DNA of 64,000 bases, taken from the NCBI RefSeq assembly GCF_003640395.1, contig NZ_RBZQ01000006.1, positions 124,001-188,000 on the forward strand, read 5' to 3'. Of the stretch, positions 47,975 to 57,571 are shown piece by piece. This DNA is from Stutzerimonas urumqiensis (GTDB taxonomy: Bacteria; Pseudomonadota; Gammaproteobacteria; Pseudomonadales; Pseudomonadaceae). The stretch's first letter is position 1. Each line of letters starts with the position of its first letter. Made by a program: the position numbers and the translations under genes. The notes under the pieces were generated by a model. It did not search any database. It had not been told where the DNA came from and was given only the letters and a program-made list of their open reading frames with translations.

Positions 47975-48038
47975 GGATTGCGGGAAGCCGGGGGCGTGAG
48001 GTTCGGCCCTGGCTTCAAGCGCCCTGGCCGGCTGCTGG

Positions 48039-49664
48039 TCAGCGTGGGTAGAGCGGGGGCAGTGCGCTCTGGTCCTGCTCGATCGCTTGCTGCTCCTGTG
48101 CCGGCAGCGCCTGCACCGCTCGCCAGAGACCTTCGCCTTGCCAGCGCTGGCCGGTTTCGCTGTAAAGCGCGCCGTTGAGCTCGTCCAGGGCGTCGGACAG
48201 CGGGACGAAGCGGGCTGCCATGTCGGCGAGGGTCTCCGGTTGCTGGCGGGCCCAGGCATCGAGGGCCTGGCGTGTCGCCTGGCTATCGTTGGCCAGGCAG
48301 GCGCGCTTGAGGTCGTCGAGCAAGGTGCGCGGGCTCGGACCGCTGGCTGCGCTGCGGTGCACCGCCGGCTGGCGCCGGGCATGCCACCACAGGCCGAAAC
48401 CCAGCAGCGTGGTGCATGCAAGGACCAGCGTGCTGATCTGCCACGGCCAGGCCGGCCACGCCGAAGGGGCCGCTACAGGAGCGGGCAGTGATTCCAGGGG
48501 CGGCTGTTCGATCGTCGGGTTCATCGCCACGTCGAGCGTATGCGCCGGCAGTTCGGTGACCTCGAGCCGATCGGTCTCGGTGTTCCACCAGGTCACGGAA
48601 ATCGGTGGCAGCGTGGCTTTGCCGGGCTCGGTCGGTACCAGCGCCACGCGCTGCTCGCGACTGCCGGTCACCCCGCCGGGGCCAACTTCGTTGGCCAGGC
48701 TCGGCTGGTCCGGGTAACGGCGCAGACCAGGAACCTCGGCCGTTTCGATCGGCGGCAACTGGGCGCTCGACAGGCCTTCGGCCTGCAACAGCAGGCTGCG
48801 CGTCAGTGACTCACCGACCTGCGCCTCGGCTGGCGCCGGGGTCCAGGCCTCGACCAGCGTCAGGCGACGGGCCGGCAGCCAGGGCTGGTCCTTCGGATAG
48901 GACGGCGGAATCGGTGCCACCTCCAGCGGAATCACCGGCGATTTCACTTCGGTCACCCGGCCCGGCGTCGGCCCGAAGGGCGAATAGCCGTCCGTGGCCG
49001 CCACCGTGGTGGCGCTGAACAGCTGCGCGGGGATGGTCAGGTGCCCACTCTGCTGCGGAAAGATCGCGTAGCGCACCTCGATGACCCCATGAAGCATGCC
49101 GTTCACCCGCTTCTCGTAGGTACGCGGCTCGCCGAGCCGCTCGACGATGGCGTTTGGCATCTGCAAGGGCGACAGGCTGCTGTCGTCATAGAGTGAGACG
49201 GAGTGAAAGATGCGCAGCGTCAGCACGATCTGGCCCTGCACATACACATGATCGCGATCGAGCGTCGCATCGATGAACACCGGAGCGAGCGTTTCGCTGG
49301 CGGGGTCGTCGGCTTGCACGGTGAGCTGGATGGGTTCGCTGCGCCATTGCCCGAGGCTTAGTGCGGGTATTTCCAGCGAGCCCGTCTTGCGCGGCTGCAA
49401 CGTAATGAGCCAGCGCGTCAGGGCCCGCGCCTGGCCGTCGACGGTGGCCAACTGGTTCTGCTGACGGGTCGATGCCACCTGGAAACTGGCGGCGAGCGGG
49501 CCGAGGTCCGGGGCGCCGAACTGGGTGGCGTCCTCGGTTTCGAGGGTGAGCTCCAGTGTTTCGTGCAGCGCCAGGCGGGTGCGGTCGACCCGCGCGGTCA
49601 GACCGGCGGCGCAGGCTTGCCCGCTCAGCAACAGCAGTACCAGGCAGGGGAGCAGGCGGGTCAT
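48039..49664 (-). CDS. batD: BatD-like protein, last gene of the MoxR/Bat operon
   Basis: The 541-aa protein has a signal peptide (about 1-19), a long beta-rich periplasmic part made of immunoglobulin-like repeats (ARVDRTRLALHETLELTLE..., VFIDATLDRDHVYVQGQIVLTLRIF...), a membrane helix (about 407-425, ISTLVLACTTLLGFGLWW) and a cytoplasmic C-terminal domain. This is the BatD/oxygen-tolerance layout. Members of this operon are tied to stress tolerance and envelope integrity in other bacteria; the molecular role is not settled. The start overlaps the upstream BatB-like gene by four bases. Confidence 0.87.
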   Translation of the reverse strand: MTRLLPCLVLLLLSGQACAAGLTARVDRTRLALHETLELTLETEDATQFGAPDLGPLAASFQVASTRQQNQLATVDGQARALTRWLITLQPRKTGSLEIPALSLGQWRSEPIQLTVQADDPASETLAPVFIDATLDRDHVYVQGQIVLTLRIFHSVSLYDDSSLSPLQMPNAIVERLGEPRTYEKRVNGMLHGVIEVRYAIFPQQSGHLTIPAQLFSATTVAATDGYSPFGPTPGRVTEVKSPVIPLEVAPIPPSYPKDQPWLPARRLTLVEAWTPAPAEAQVGESLTRSLLLQAEGLSSAQLPPIETAEVPGLRRYPDQPSLANEVGPGGVTGSREQRVALVPTEPGKATLPPISVTWWNTETDRLEVTELPAHTLDVAMNPTIEQPPLESLPAPVAAPSAWPAWPWQISTLVLACTTLLGFGLWWHARRQPAVHRSAASGPSPRTLLDDLKRACLANDSQATRQALDAWARQQPETLADMAARFVPLSDALDELNGALYSETGQRWQGEGLWRAVQALPAQEQQAIEQDQSALPPLYPR

Positions 49665-51409
49665 GGTCGGGTTTCCTGTCGCATACGTTGCTCGATGAGA
49701 AATTTGCGCCTCAGCAGCTCGCCGGGATCATCGGGAATGCGGCGCAGCCACTGTTCGGTGGCCAGTGCGCGCTCCTGACCCGGTTCGTCGCTGGCGGATG
49801 GCTGCGGTTCGGCCTCTGACGGCGAGGCGGCCGCACCGCCCGACGCTTCATCGGTCGCGGGGGAGGCGGCCGAGTCCGTTGTGCCGGTCGACGAAGACTC
49901 GGACGACGCCTCGTCGGACGATTCGGAGCGACCCTTGGCCTCCTGCTCCGAGGGCGGGCTGGCGGGTGAAGGGGCGGACTGTCCGCCGGTTGCCTCGCGT
50001 GCGGGCGGTGCCTCGGGTTCGCCGGCGGCGGGCTGACTGCCGGCGCTTTCGCGTCGTTCGAGCAGGGACTCGACCAGCGCCTTGTTGCGCTCGGCCTGCT
50101 CGAGCGTGGGTTGCCGTTCGAGGGCCTGGTCGTAGGCCTCGATGGCTTCGGCCAAGGCCCCCTGCCGGGCGAGGGCATTGCCGCGGTTGTAGTGGTCGGC
50201 GGCGGTATCGCCTGCGGCGAAGGCTTCGGCTGCGGCGGTGTAATCCCCCGCGAGGTAGTGGGCGAGGCCCCGCCAGCGGCGGTCCTCGAAGCGCGTCGCG
50301 GCTTCTTCGGGTCGCTGTTCCCGCAACAGCCGCGCACCCTGCTGGTCCGCGCGCCACCACAGATCCTGCCAGAGCGAGGCCTCCGCCGGCGGTGCGCTCA
50401 CCAGCAGCAGCGGGACGCAGAACAGCCAGCCCTTGCGCCCGGCGAAGGCCGCCAGCAGCACCAACGGCAGGAGCAGCCAGTGACCCTGGTCCTCCCAGGT
50501 GTCCAGCCGGGTGAGCTCGTCTTGGGTATGCAGCGCCCCCCGCGCCTCCAGCAGCTCGAGTCGACGCAGGTCGGCATCGTCCAGCCGCGCAGTCTGATAC
50601 CGGCCGCCGAGTTCGCGGGCGAAGGCGCGCAATCCGGCAGCATCCAGCCGGGGCAGCAGGATGGAGCCGGCATCGTCCTTGAGCAGGCTGCCGTCTTCCA
50701 ACACGATCGGCCCGCCCGCAGCGGTACCGATGCCGAGGATCGACAGCCGCTCGCCATCGTCACCCAAGGCCTCGCGAATGGTGCGCTCGGCCTCGGGATC
50801 GATACCGGTACCGATCAGCAGCAGGCGACCATCGGGTTGTCCGCCCTGTTCCAGCAGGGCCAGCGCCTGCCTGACCGCCAGGTCCGTGCGTCGGCCCTCC
50901 TCGGGCATGATCGATGGCTTGACCGCTTCGAGCAGGTTGCCGGTGGTGGCGATGTCGCTCGACAGCGGCACGAGGGTATGGGCGCTGCCGGCGAACACCA
51001 CCACGGCGGTCTGCGCATCGGGGCGGGCGGCGAGCAGGTCGAGCAGCTTGCGCTTGGCCCGTTCCAGCCGCGTCGGGGCGACATCCGAGGCGAGCATCCG
51101 GGGGGTGACTTCGAGCAGCACGACCAGCGGATCGGACCGTTCCAGCGACGGCTGTTCGAGCTGCCGCCAGCTCGGGCCGACAAGGCTGATGCCGGCCAGC
51201 AGCCAGCCGATGCCGAGCAGGACCCAGGGCAGCCGGCTGTTGCGCAGGCGGCCGCGGGTCAGCAGGTAAGGTTGAAAGCGCTCGGGCAGCAGACGCTGCC
51301 AGCGGCCGGTGCGGCGTTGGCGATGCCAGAGCGACCACAGCAGCCAGCCGAGCGCTGGCCAGGCGAGCAGCCAGTACGGGCGCAACAGATGGGGCAGCCA
51401 ATCGTTCAT
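49661..51409 (-). CDS. BatB/BatC fusion: von Willebrand A domain plus TPR, degenerate MIDAS
   Basis: The 582-aa membrane protein has two N-terminal helices (about 10-28 and 60-78), a vWA domain (about 92-290), a further helix pair (about 325-365), TPR repeats (about 375-475, with YNRGNALARQGALAEAIEAYDQAL), and a low-complexity Ser/Glu/Pro/Ala tail. The MIDAS position, normally DxSxS, reads E100-V-T-P-R, so divalent metal binding at this site is doubtful. The fusion of BatB with a BatC-like TPR is common in proteobacteria. The start is ATG 51409, overlapping the BatA stop; the frame extends upstream but lacks a better start. Confidence 0.85.
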   Translation of the reverse strand: MNDWLPHLLRPYWLLAWPALGWLLWSLWHRQRRTGRWQRLLPERFQPYLLTRGRLRNSRLPWVLLGIGWLLAGISLVGPSWRQLEQPSLERSDPLVVLLEVTPRMLASDVAPTRLERAKRKLLDLLAARPDAQTAVVVFAGSAHTLVPLSSDIATTGNLLEAVKPSIMPEEGRRTDLAVRQALALLEQGGQPDGRLLLIGTGIDPEAERTIREALGDDGERLSILGIGTAAGGPIVLEDGSLLKDDAGSILLPRLDAAGLRAFARELGGRYQTARLDDADLRRLELLEARGALHTQDELTRLDTWEDQGHWLLLPLVLLAAFAGRKGWLFCVPLLLVSAPPAEASLWQDLWWRADQQGARLLREQRPEEAATRFEDRRWRGLAHYLAGDYTAAAEAFAAGDTAADHYNRGNALARQGALAEAIEAYDQALERQPTLEQAERNKALVESLLERRESAGSQPAAGEPEAPPAREATGGQSAPSPASPPSEQEAKGRSESSDEASSESSSTGTTDSAASPATDEASGGAAASPSEAEPQPSASDEPGQERALATEQWLRRIPDDPGELLRRKFLIEQRMRQETRP

Positions 51410-52419
51410 GGGGCGACTCGCCGGCGTCGACGCGTCAGCCGCTTGGGCCAGAGGCTCGCGACGACGAGCCATCCGCTGCCGACCAGCGCCAGCCCGAGCG
51501 GCCAGGGATGCAAGGGATAGGCGTAGCGCGCCTGCTCCGGCGGCTGGGCGGCTGGCTCCAGCTCGTCGAGCACGGCGCCGACCGCGGCGAGCTCCTGGCG
51601 CGTTCCGGCCCGAAAATAGCGGCCACCGGTCAGCGCAGCCACCTCGCGCAGTGTCGCCTCGTCCAGCTCGACACCGAGCGAGAAGCCGAACGGCATCGCC
51701 GGGTCCGCGGCGTCGGCGGGCGCGCCGATGCCGATGGTGTGGATCTTCACGCCTTGCCGCGCGGCGATGCGCGCGGCGACCAGCGGATCGATCTCGCCGC
51801 CATTGTTGGCACCGTCGGTCACCAGGACCAGCACGCGGCTGTCCGCGGGGCGGTCGCGCAGGCGCTTGACCGCCAGGCCGATGGCATCGCCGATAGCGGT
51901 GTTGCCGCCGGCGATGCCGATCAGGGCTTCGTCCAGCCAGGCGCGTACCGTCTGACGGTCGAAGGTCAGTGGCGATTGCAGGTAGGCCTGGCTGCCGAAC
52001 AGGATCAGGCCGACGCGATCGCCGTGGCGCCCCTCGATGAAATCACCGAGCAGCCGCTGCACCAGTTCCAGCCGGCTGATCTGCTCGCCTTCCCATTCCA
52101 TGTCGGGGTATTCCATCGAGCCGGACACGTCGACGGCCAGCAGCAGGTCGCGGCCGCTGGTGGGTTGCGGTGCGGGCTCGCCCACCCAGAGCGGCCGCGC
52201 TGCCGCGGTGAGCAGCAGCAGCCAGATGGCCGCGTACGGTAATTGCTGCTTCCAGCCCGGCAGGCCAATGCCGGCATGACGTCCGGCAAGGGCGGCCAAC
52301 TCGGGCAGGAAGGCGACCTTCAGCGCCGCCTCGCGACTGTCCGACGCCGGCAGCCACCAGCGCAGCAGCCAGGGCAGCGGCAGCAGGACGAACAGCCATG
52401 GCCAGGCGAACTCAAGCAT
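51406..52419 (-). CDS. BatA-like von Willebrand A domain protein
   Basis: The 337-aa membrane protein has N-terminal helices (about 4-22 and 60-75), a vWA domain (about 90-285) with an intact MIDAS D97-V-S99-G-S101, a later threonine/aspartate in VLVTDGANNGGE, and a C-terminal helix near 310. It is the metal-competent partner of the degenerate vWA protein downstream. BatA proteins are often partnered with MoxR ATPases, which here lie upstream in the same operon. The start ATG 52419 overlaps the DUF4381 stop by eight bases; the longer frame to 52491 lies inside that gene. Confidence 0.88.
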   Translation of the reverse strand: MLEFAWPWLFVLLPLPWLLRWWLPASDSREAALKVAFLPELAALAGRHAGIGLPGWKQQLPYAAIWLLLLTAAARPLWVGEPAPQPTSGRDLLLAVDVSGSMEYPDMEWEGEQISRLELVQRLLGDFIEGRHGDRVGLILFGSQAYLQSPLTFDRQTVRAWLDEALIGIAGGNTAIGDAIGLAVKRLRDRPADSRVLVLVTDGANNGGEIDPLVAARIAARQGVKIHTIGIGAPADAADPAMPFGFSLGVELDEATLREVAALTGGRYFRAGTRQELAAVGAVLDELEPAAQPPEQARYAYPLHPWPLGLALVGSGWLVVASLWPKRLTRRRRRVAP

Positions 52420-52906
52420 GCTTGCGAATCCAGGTATCGACCGCCTGGTAGAGGCCGTCGATCGCCTTGTCATCGAGTCGGCACTCGGCACGGTAGGCGC
52501 CCTCGGCGAGCACCATCCAGCGGGTCAGGCCGGCGGCCGGGCAGCGATTGTCGAGAAACGCGAGCCAGGCGCGGCCGCTCAACGTATGGGGATTGTCCTG
52601 CGCATAGCGCGTCCGGCACAGCCGCTTGAGCAGGGCGTTGATCTGCTGGAGCCAGAGGTTGGCGGGCTGGCCCGAGTAGGGACGCGGCAAGGCCGCGAGT
52701 TCGGCCAGCGCGGCTTCGCGGTGCGGATCGAGCGCCGGTGGGTTCGTCGCCCCGGCGCGCTGGGCACGCAGCCGCCGGATGAGCCGCCACGACAGCCAGC
52801 CACCGACGATCAGCACTGCGAGAAGCGCCCACCACCCCGGGGCCGGCGGCCACCAGGGCACCGCTGGCGGAGCGATCGGCGGGGCGAGCTGATCGAGCGG
52901 GTTCAT
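52412..52906 (-). CDS. DUF4381 membrane protein of the Bat operon
   Basis: The 164-aa protein has a proline- and tryptophan-rich N-terminus, one membrane helix (about 25-43, WWALLAVLIVGGWLSWRLI) and a cytoplasmic helical domain. The pattern (LDQLAPPIAPPAVPWWPPAPGWW) is characteristic of DUF4381, which is found between DUF58 and vWA genes in MoxR operons. Its precise role is unknown. It overlaps DUF58 upstream (four bases) and BatA downstream (eight bases). Confidence 0.85.
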   Translation of the reverse strand: MNPLDQLAPPIAPPAVPWWPPAPGWWALLAVLIVGGWLSWRLIRRLRAQRAGATNPPALDPHREAALAELAALPRPYSGQPANLWLQQINALLKRLCRTRYAQDNPHTLSGRAWLAFLDNRCPAAGLTRWMVLAEGAYRAECRLDDKAIDGLYQAVDTWIRKHA

Positions 52907-53865
52907 CGCCGCGCGCCTCCTTGCAGGCCCAGGTGCAGGCGCAGCTGCTCGATCAGATCGGTGTGCGTATCCAGCGGCAGCAGGGGCACGCCGAGCTGGC
53001 TCGCCAGGCGTTCCCAGCGCGCGGTGCGCGCCTGGGCCTGCTGTTTATAGGCCAGGCGCAGGTTGTGGTCGTGGCTGTCCAGCTCGAGGCGGCCGCGGCC
53101 CTGGGCGAAACGCAGCAGGCCGGCGGCTGGCAGGGCGTGGTCCAGCGGATCGGAAACGGGGAGCAGCAACAGATCGACATGACGTCCCAGCAAATGCAGC
53201 TGCCGTTTGGCGGCGTCGGTCAGGGCACGGACGTCGCAGAGCACCACCGCCAGACTGCCCGGACGCAGCACCTCGCGGGCCCGGCGCGCCGCCTGTGCGA
53301 AGCAATCGGCCGGGTCGGCGAGCCCGGCGCCGAGCGCCCGGTTGGCAGCCACCAGCCGGTCGAGCAGGCGCAGCTGGCTGTGCTTGTCGCGCCGCGGCCG
53401 TATTTCGTGATGGTCGCGCTCGCTGAACACGAGTCCGCCGACCCGATCGTTGTTGGCCAGCGCGGCCCAGCCGATCAGCCCGGCGGCGCGCGCGGCGAGC
53501 ACCGACTTGAACAGGTTCGCGCTGCCGAAGAACAGCCGATGGCTCTGTTCGACGAGGATGAAGATCGGTCGCTCCCGCTCTTCGTGGAAGAGTTTGGTGT
53601 GCGGCTCCTGGGTGCGGGCCGTGACGCGCCAGTCGATCGTGCGCACGTCGTCGCCAGGCTGGTAGATGCGCACCTGATCGAAGTCCACGCCGCGGCCGCG
53701 CAGCCTGGAATGATGCAGGCCCACCAGCGGGCTGCGCCGTGGCGGGGTCACGAACAAGGGGGTTTCACGGGCGCGATGACGCAGGTCGATCAGCTCGGCC
53801 AGGCTGGTGTAGACGCCCTCGTCTTCGGGCGCGGTGGGCACTGGGTCGGGCGGCCGCGGCTGCAT
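52903..53865 (-). CDS. DUF58 domain protein of the Bat operon
   Basis: The 320-aa cytoplasmic protein carries the DUF58 signature region: LVGLHHSRLRGRGVDFDQVRIYQPGDDVRTIDWRVTARTQEPHTKLFHEERERP. A vWA-like remainder follows. DUF58 proteins nearly always accompany MoxR ATPases and may be their substrate adaptors. The start is ATG 53865, which overlaps the MoxR stop by one base. A longer frame on the same strand runs back through MoxR but is not used. Confidence 0.88.
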   Translation of the reverse strand: MQPRPPDPVPTAPEDEGVYTSLAELIDLRHRARETPLFVTPPRRSPLVGLHHSRLRGRGVDFDQVRIYQPGDDVRTIDWRVTARTQEPHTKLFHEERERPIFILVEQSHRLFFGSANLFKSVLAARAAGLIGWAALANNDRVGGLVFSERDHHEIRPRRDKHSQLRLLDRLVAANRALGAGLADPADCFAQAARRAREVLRPGSLAVVLCDVRALTDAAKRQLHLLGRHVDLLLLPVSDPLDHALPAAGLLRFAQGRGRLELDSHDHNLRLAYKQQAQARTARWERLASQLGVPLLPLDTHTDLIEQLRLHLGLQGGARR

Positions 53866-54824
53866 CAGGCCACCGCCACCACGTCGAGAATGCGCTGGAT
53901 GACGCGGTCCTGATCCATGCCGGCGGCTTCTGCCTCGAACGACAGGATGATCCGATGACGCAGGACGTCGAACAGCATGGCCTGGATGTCTTCCGGGCTG
54001 ACGAAGTCGCGCCCGGCGAGCCAGGCGTGCGCCCGGGCGCAGCGATCGAGCGCGATGGAGCCGCGCGGGCTCGAGCCATAGGCGATCCATTGCGCCAGCT
54101 CGGCATCGAACTTGGCCGGCGTGCGCGTGGCCATGACCAGCTGGACCAGGTATTCCTCCACGGCATCGGCCATGTAGAGCCCGAGGATCTCCTTGCGGGC
54201 GGCGAAGATCGCCTGCTGGCTGACGCGATGCTCCGGCGCCGCCTCGCCATTGATCGCCTCGCCGCGCGCCTGCTGGAGGATGCGTCGCTCCACCGCGGCA
54301 TCGGGAAAACCGATCTTCACGTGCAGCAGGAAGCGATCGAGCTGCGCTTCGGGCAGCGGGTAGGTGCCTTCCTGCTCGATCGGGTTCTGCGTGGCCATCA
54401 CCAGGAACAGCGGCGACAGGTCGTAGGTGCTGCGACCGACGCTGACCTGCCGCTCGGCCATCGCCTCGAGCAGGGCCGACTGAACCTTGGCCGGCGCGCG
54501 GTTGATCTCGTCGGCGAGCACCAGGTTGTGGAAGATCGGCCCCTGCTGGAAGACGAAGCTGCCGGTCTCCGGGCGGTAGATTTCCGTGCCGGTGATATCC
54601 GCCGGGAGCAGGTCGGGGGTGAACTGGATGCGATGGAACTCGGCTTCGAGGCCGTCGGCCAGCTCCTTGATCGCACGGGTCTTGGCCAGGCCCGGTGCGC
54701 CTTCGACCAGCATGTGGCCATCGGCGAGCAGGGCGATCAGCAAACGTTCGACCAGGCGCTCCTGGCCGAGGATCTGGCTCGAGAGAAACTGTCGCAGCGC
54801 AAGCAGCGCTTCACGGTGGTCCAT
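53865..54824 (-). CDS. MoxR-family AAA+ ATPase
   Basis: The 319-aa ATPase has Walker A GAPGLAKT at about 42-49, Walker B LVLADEINRAPAK, sensor 1 in ATQNPIEQEGTYPLPEAQLDRF, and a C-terminal lid domain. MoxR proteins act as chaperone-like ATPases for metal or cofactor loading of vWA partners. It is the first gene of the six-gene operon MoxR, DUF58, DUF4381, BatA, BatB/C, BatD. The start ATG 54824 has AGGA at good spacing; ATG 54854 would add ten residues. Confidence 0.93.
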   Translation of the reverse strand: MDHREALLALRQFLSSQILGQERLVERLLIALLADGHMLVEGAPGLAKTRAIKELADGLEAEFHRIQFTPDLLPADITGTEIYRPETGSFVFQQGPIFHNLVLADEINRAPAKVQSALLEAMAERQVSVGRSTYDLSPLFLVMATQNPIEQEGTYPLPEAQLDRFLLHVKIGFPDAAVERRILQQARGEAINGEAAPEHRVSQQAIFAARKEILGLYMADAVEEYLVQLVMATRTPAKFDAELAQWIAYGSSPRGSIALDRCARAHAWLAGRDFVSPEDIQAMLFDVLRHRIILSFEAEAAGMDQDRVIQRILDVVAVA

Positions 54825-54991
54825 CACGGCATCCTGTGTAATCAAACCCGACATGACCCGGCGTCCGTGCGGCGCGCGGGCCGGTGGGCGATTGTATTGC
54901 AGGCGCGATGGCGATGCGTACAGCCGGCTCTGGTTTGTGAGCCAGGCGGCGCGGCGGGTGCCTGCCGCTGGCGGATCGGTGCCGGTGTGCG

Positions 54992-55906
54992 CTAGGGCCA
55001 GCTGGCGAGCGCACGACGGTGCGCCTGTTGCGCCTGGGCGGCGACGACCGGCCGCAAACGGACCGCGGAGCCCGGCAGGCACTGGGCGAGACGGGCGATC
55101 GCCAGCGGGGTCAGCGCCCCGATCCGCGGGTAGCCGCCGATGGTCTGGCGATCGTTGAGCAGCACGATCGGCTGGCCGTCGGGCGGGACCTGCACCGCGC
55201 CCAGCGGCACACCTTCGGAAATCATCGTGCGGGTCTTGCTGCGCAGGGCCGGCCCCAGCAGGCGCATGCCCATCCGATCGCTGCGGGTATCGATCTGCCA
55301 CGGCGTGTTGAACGCATCGAACAGGCTCTGACCATCGAAGCCGCCGATCTGCGCGCCAACCACGACATCCAGCGTGGCGGAACCAGACCAGTCGGGGATG
55401 GCAGTGGCCGGCATGCGGCGGTGTTCCGGCAGCGGACCGCGCCAGCGCAGCACGTCGCCCTCGGCCACTGGTTTGCCGTCGCCTTCCAGCCCGCCCAGGC
55501 CTTCGCGCACGACCGTGGCGCAGCTGCCGAGCAGGGCGGGCGCTTCGAACCCGCCGGGCGCCGCGAGGTAGGCGCGCACGCCCAGCTTCGGTCCGTCGAA
55601 GGCGAGGCGCTGCCCGCGGCGAACGGCGACTGCGCGCCACGGCGGCAGCGGCGCGCCGTCGAGCGTTGCGCCGAGATCGGCACCCGCGAGCCCCAGCACG
55701 CCATCCGCTTCGACAGAAAGCGCGAGCCCGCCGAGGGTGATCTCCAGGACCGGAGCCGCCAAGGCATTGCCGAGCAGCCAGTTGGCCCAGCGCATCGATA
55801 CCCAATCCAGCGCGCCGCCCTGGGTGACCCCGAGGTGGCGGACGCCGAAGCGGCCATCGTCCTGCAGCAGCGCCAACGCACGGGTTCGTTCGATGCGCAG
55901 GCTCAT
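54992..55906 (-). CDS. pxpC: 5-oxoprolinase subunit C (biotin-dependent carboxylase-like, KipA family)
   Basis: PxpC with PxpA and PxpB forms the prokaryotic ATP-dependent 5-oxoprolinase, which hydrolyses 5-oxo-L-proline (pyroglutamate) to glutamate. The 304-aa protein begins with the family segment LLQDDGRFGVRHLGVTQGGALDW and contains GLAGADL, APGG, GPQ-like AQIGGFDGQSLFDAFNT, RMGMRL and ISEGVPLGAVQVPPDGQPIVLLNDRQTIGGYPRIG. All of this is typical. The start overlaps the pxpB stop by four bases. Confidence 0.93.
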   Translation of the reverse strand: MSLRIERTRALALLQDDGRFGVRHLGVTQGGALDWVSMRWANWLLGNALAAPVLEITLGGLALSVEADGVLGLAGADLGATLDGAPLPPWRAVAVRRGQRLAFDGPKLGVRAYLAAPGGFEAPALLGSCATVVREGLGGLEGDGKPVAEGDVLRWRGPLPEHRRMPATAIPDWSGSATLDVVVGAQIGGFDGQSLFDAFNTPWQIDTRSDRMGMRLLGPALRSKTRTMISEGVPLGAVQVPPDGQPIVLLNDRQTIGGYPRIGALTPLAIARLAQCLPGSAVRLRPVVAAQAQQAHRRALASWP

Positions 55907-56616
55907 CGGTCGTGCTCCATAGCGGGCATGGCGCTGTCGTCGCCGCCCAGTCGCAGGAAGGCCGCATGGTCGATCGGCTCGAAGCGCACGCGATCGCCCG
56001 GGCGCAGCAGGCTATAGCCGTCCTGCCGATAGTCGAACAGGCGCACCGGCGTGCGACCGATCAGGTTCCAGCCGCCCGGCGAGGCGACCGGGTAGGCGGC
56101 GGTCTGGCGGTCGGCGATACCGACGCTGCCGGCCGCGACCCGCTTGCGTGGCGTGGCCAGCCGCGGTGTCGCCAGGCATTCCTCGACCAGCCCCATGAAG
56201 GCGAAGCCCGGTGCGAAACCCAGCGCAAACACCTGGTAGGCATGGGCCGCGTGGCGCTCGATCACGGTGTCGACCTCCAGCCCGGCGCGCTCGGCGATGA
56301 GCGCCAGTTCCGGCCCGACACGGCGGTCGTACCACACGGGCACGAGATGTTCCCGGCCGCCCAGGTCTTCGGCCGCGGTCAGTCCGTTCAGCGCGTCGAG
56401 TACCGCGGCGCGCGCCTGATCGACCGTGAGCCGATTGAGGTCGTAGTGGATCAGCAGCGTCGTGTAGGACGGCACCAGGTCGATCAGCGCGCTGCCCAGG
56501 CGCTCGGTCAGCCGCTCGGCGGCGGCCAGCAGCCAGGGCATGTTGCGCTCGTCGATGCGGTCGAACAGCCGCAGCGTTAGGCAGTCGAGCGCCGAGACCT
56601 CGATCCGCGGCGTCAT
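55903..56616 (-). CDS. pxpB: 5-oxoprolinase subunit B (KipI family)
   Basis: The 237-aa protein has the KipI/allophanate hydrolase subunit 1 pattern: a central [24 protein letters not shown] with the conserved phenylalanines, [41 protein letters not shown], and a C-terminal [13 protein letters not shown]. It forms the PxpBC partner of PxpA. Four-base overlaps with both neighbours show strict co-expression. Confidence 0.93.
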   Translation of the reverse strand: MTPRIEVSALDCLTLRLFDRIDERNMPWLLAAAERLTERLGSALIDLVPSYTTLLIHYDLNRLTVDQARAAVLDALNGLTAAEDLGGREHLVPVWYDRRVGPELALIAERAGLEVDTVIERHAAHAYQVFALGFAPGFAFMGLVEECLATPRLATPRKRVAAGSVGIADRQTAAYPVASPGGWNLIGRTPVRLFDYRQDGYSLLRPGDRVRFEPIDHAAFLRLGGDDSAMPAMEHDR

Positions 56617-57365
56617 GCCGGCTCCAGCGCCTGCAGCGCTTCGCGGATACGACGTACCGCGGCGACGGAGCCGGCGTTGTCGCCGTGCACGCAGAGGGTG
56701 TCGGAGCGCAACCGCAGGGCGCTGCCGTCGCTGGCCGTCAGGGCGTCGCCGCGGGCCAGGGCGATGGCCTGGGCGACGATCATCTCGCTGTCGTGGTGCA
56801 CCGCGCCCGGTTCGCTACGGGCGACCAGATAGCCGGCGCGATCGTAGGCGCGGTCGGCGAAGGTCTCGAACAGGAGCGCAACGCCGTGCTCGTCGGCCAG
56901 CCGTTGCGCGGCGGTGTTGTCCGCCGTGCTCATCAGCATCAGCGGCAGGTCGCCCCCGTAGCTGGCCACCGCCCGCAGGACCGCGGCGAGCTTGGCCGGG
57001 TCGCGCATCATGTCCTGGTACATCGCGCCGTGCGGCTTCACGTAGCGCACCTGCTGGCCCTGGGCCCGGCACAGGCCGTCCAGCGCGCCGACCTGGTAGA
57101 GCACCATGTCTTCGATCTCCTGTGGCGAGCAGGCCATCGAGCGGCGACCGAAGCCGACCAGGTCGGGGTAGGCCGGATGGGCGCCGATGCGGACCGAGTG
57201 CTCGGCCGCGAGCGCCACGGTGCGGCGCATGGTGCCCGGATCGGAGGCATGGAAGCCGCAGGCGATGTTGGCGCAATCGATGTAGGGCATGACCTCGGCA
57301 TCGAGGCCCATGCGCCAGGCGCCGAAACTTTCGCCGATGTCGCAGTTGAGCAGCAGCTTGGGCAC
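56613..57365 (-). CDS. pxpA: 5-oxoprolinase subunit A (LamB/YcsF family)
   Basis: The 250-aa protein begins [14 protein letters not shown] (metal/substrate motif of the LamB/YcsF family) and contains [49 protein letters not shown] and ETFADRAYD. The start is GTG 57365, seven bases after GGAGGGACC; the longer frame reaching 57488 enters the regulator side of the intergenic region. It is the first gene of pxpABC. A CATAAT at 57436-57441 on the minus strand is a possible -10. A LysR gene diverges 206 bases away and probably controls it. Confidence 0.93.
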   Translation of the reverse strand: MPKLLLNCDIGESFGAWRMGLDAEVMPYIDCANIACGFHASDPGTMRRTVALAAEHSVRIGAHPAYPDLVGFGRRSMACSPQEIEDMVLYQVGALDGLCRAQGQQVRYVKPHGAMYQDMMRDPAKLAAVLRAVASYGGDLPLMLMSTADNTAAQRLADEHGVALLFETFADRAYDRAGYLVARSEPGAVHHDSEMIVAQAIALARGDALTASDGSALRLRSDTLCVHGDNAGSVAAVRRIREALQALEPA

Positions 57366-57571
57366 GGTGGTCCCTCCGATCGGTGTGCGTGTCGATGGCC
57401 GCATCTTGGTTTTGCCTCGACGGGTCGTCCAACAAATTATGGCGAGCGCCGGGGATAGGAATTTCCGTTGCCCGGCGCACTTGCGCATCCACTGCGGGCT
57501 GGCTCATGGTGCGCCCGAGGGCTTGCGGCGCTATGCAAGCCGGCAACCGCACGGCCAGGAGGCGCGGCGCC

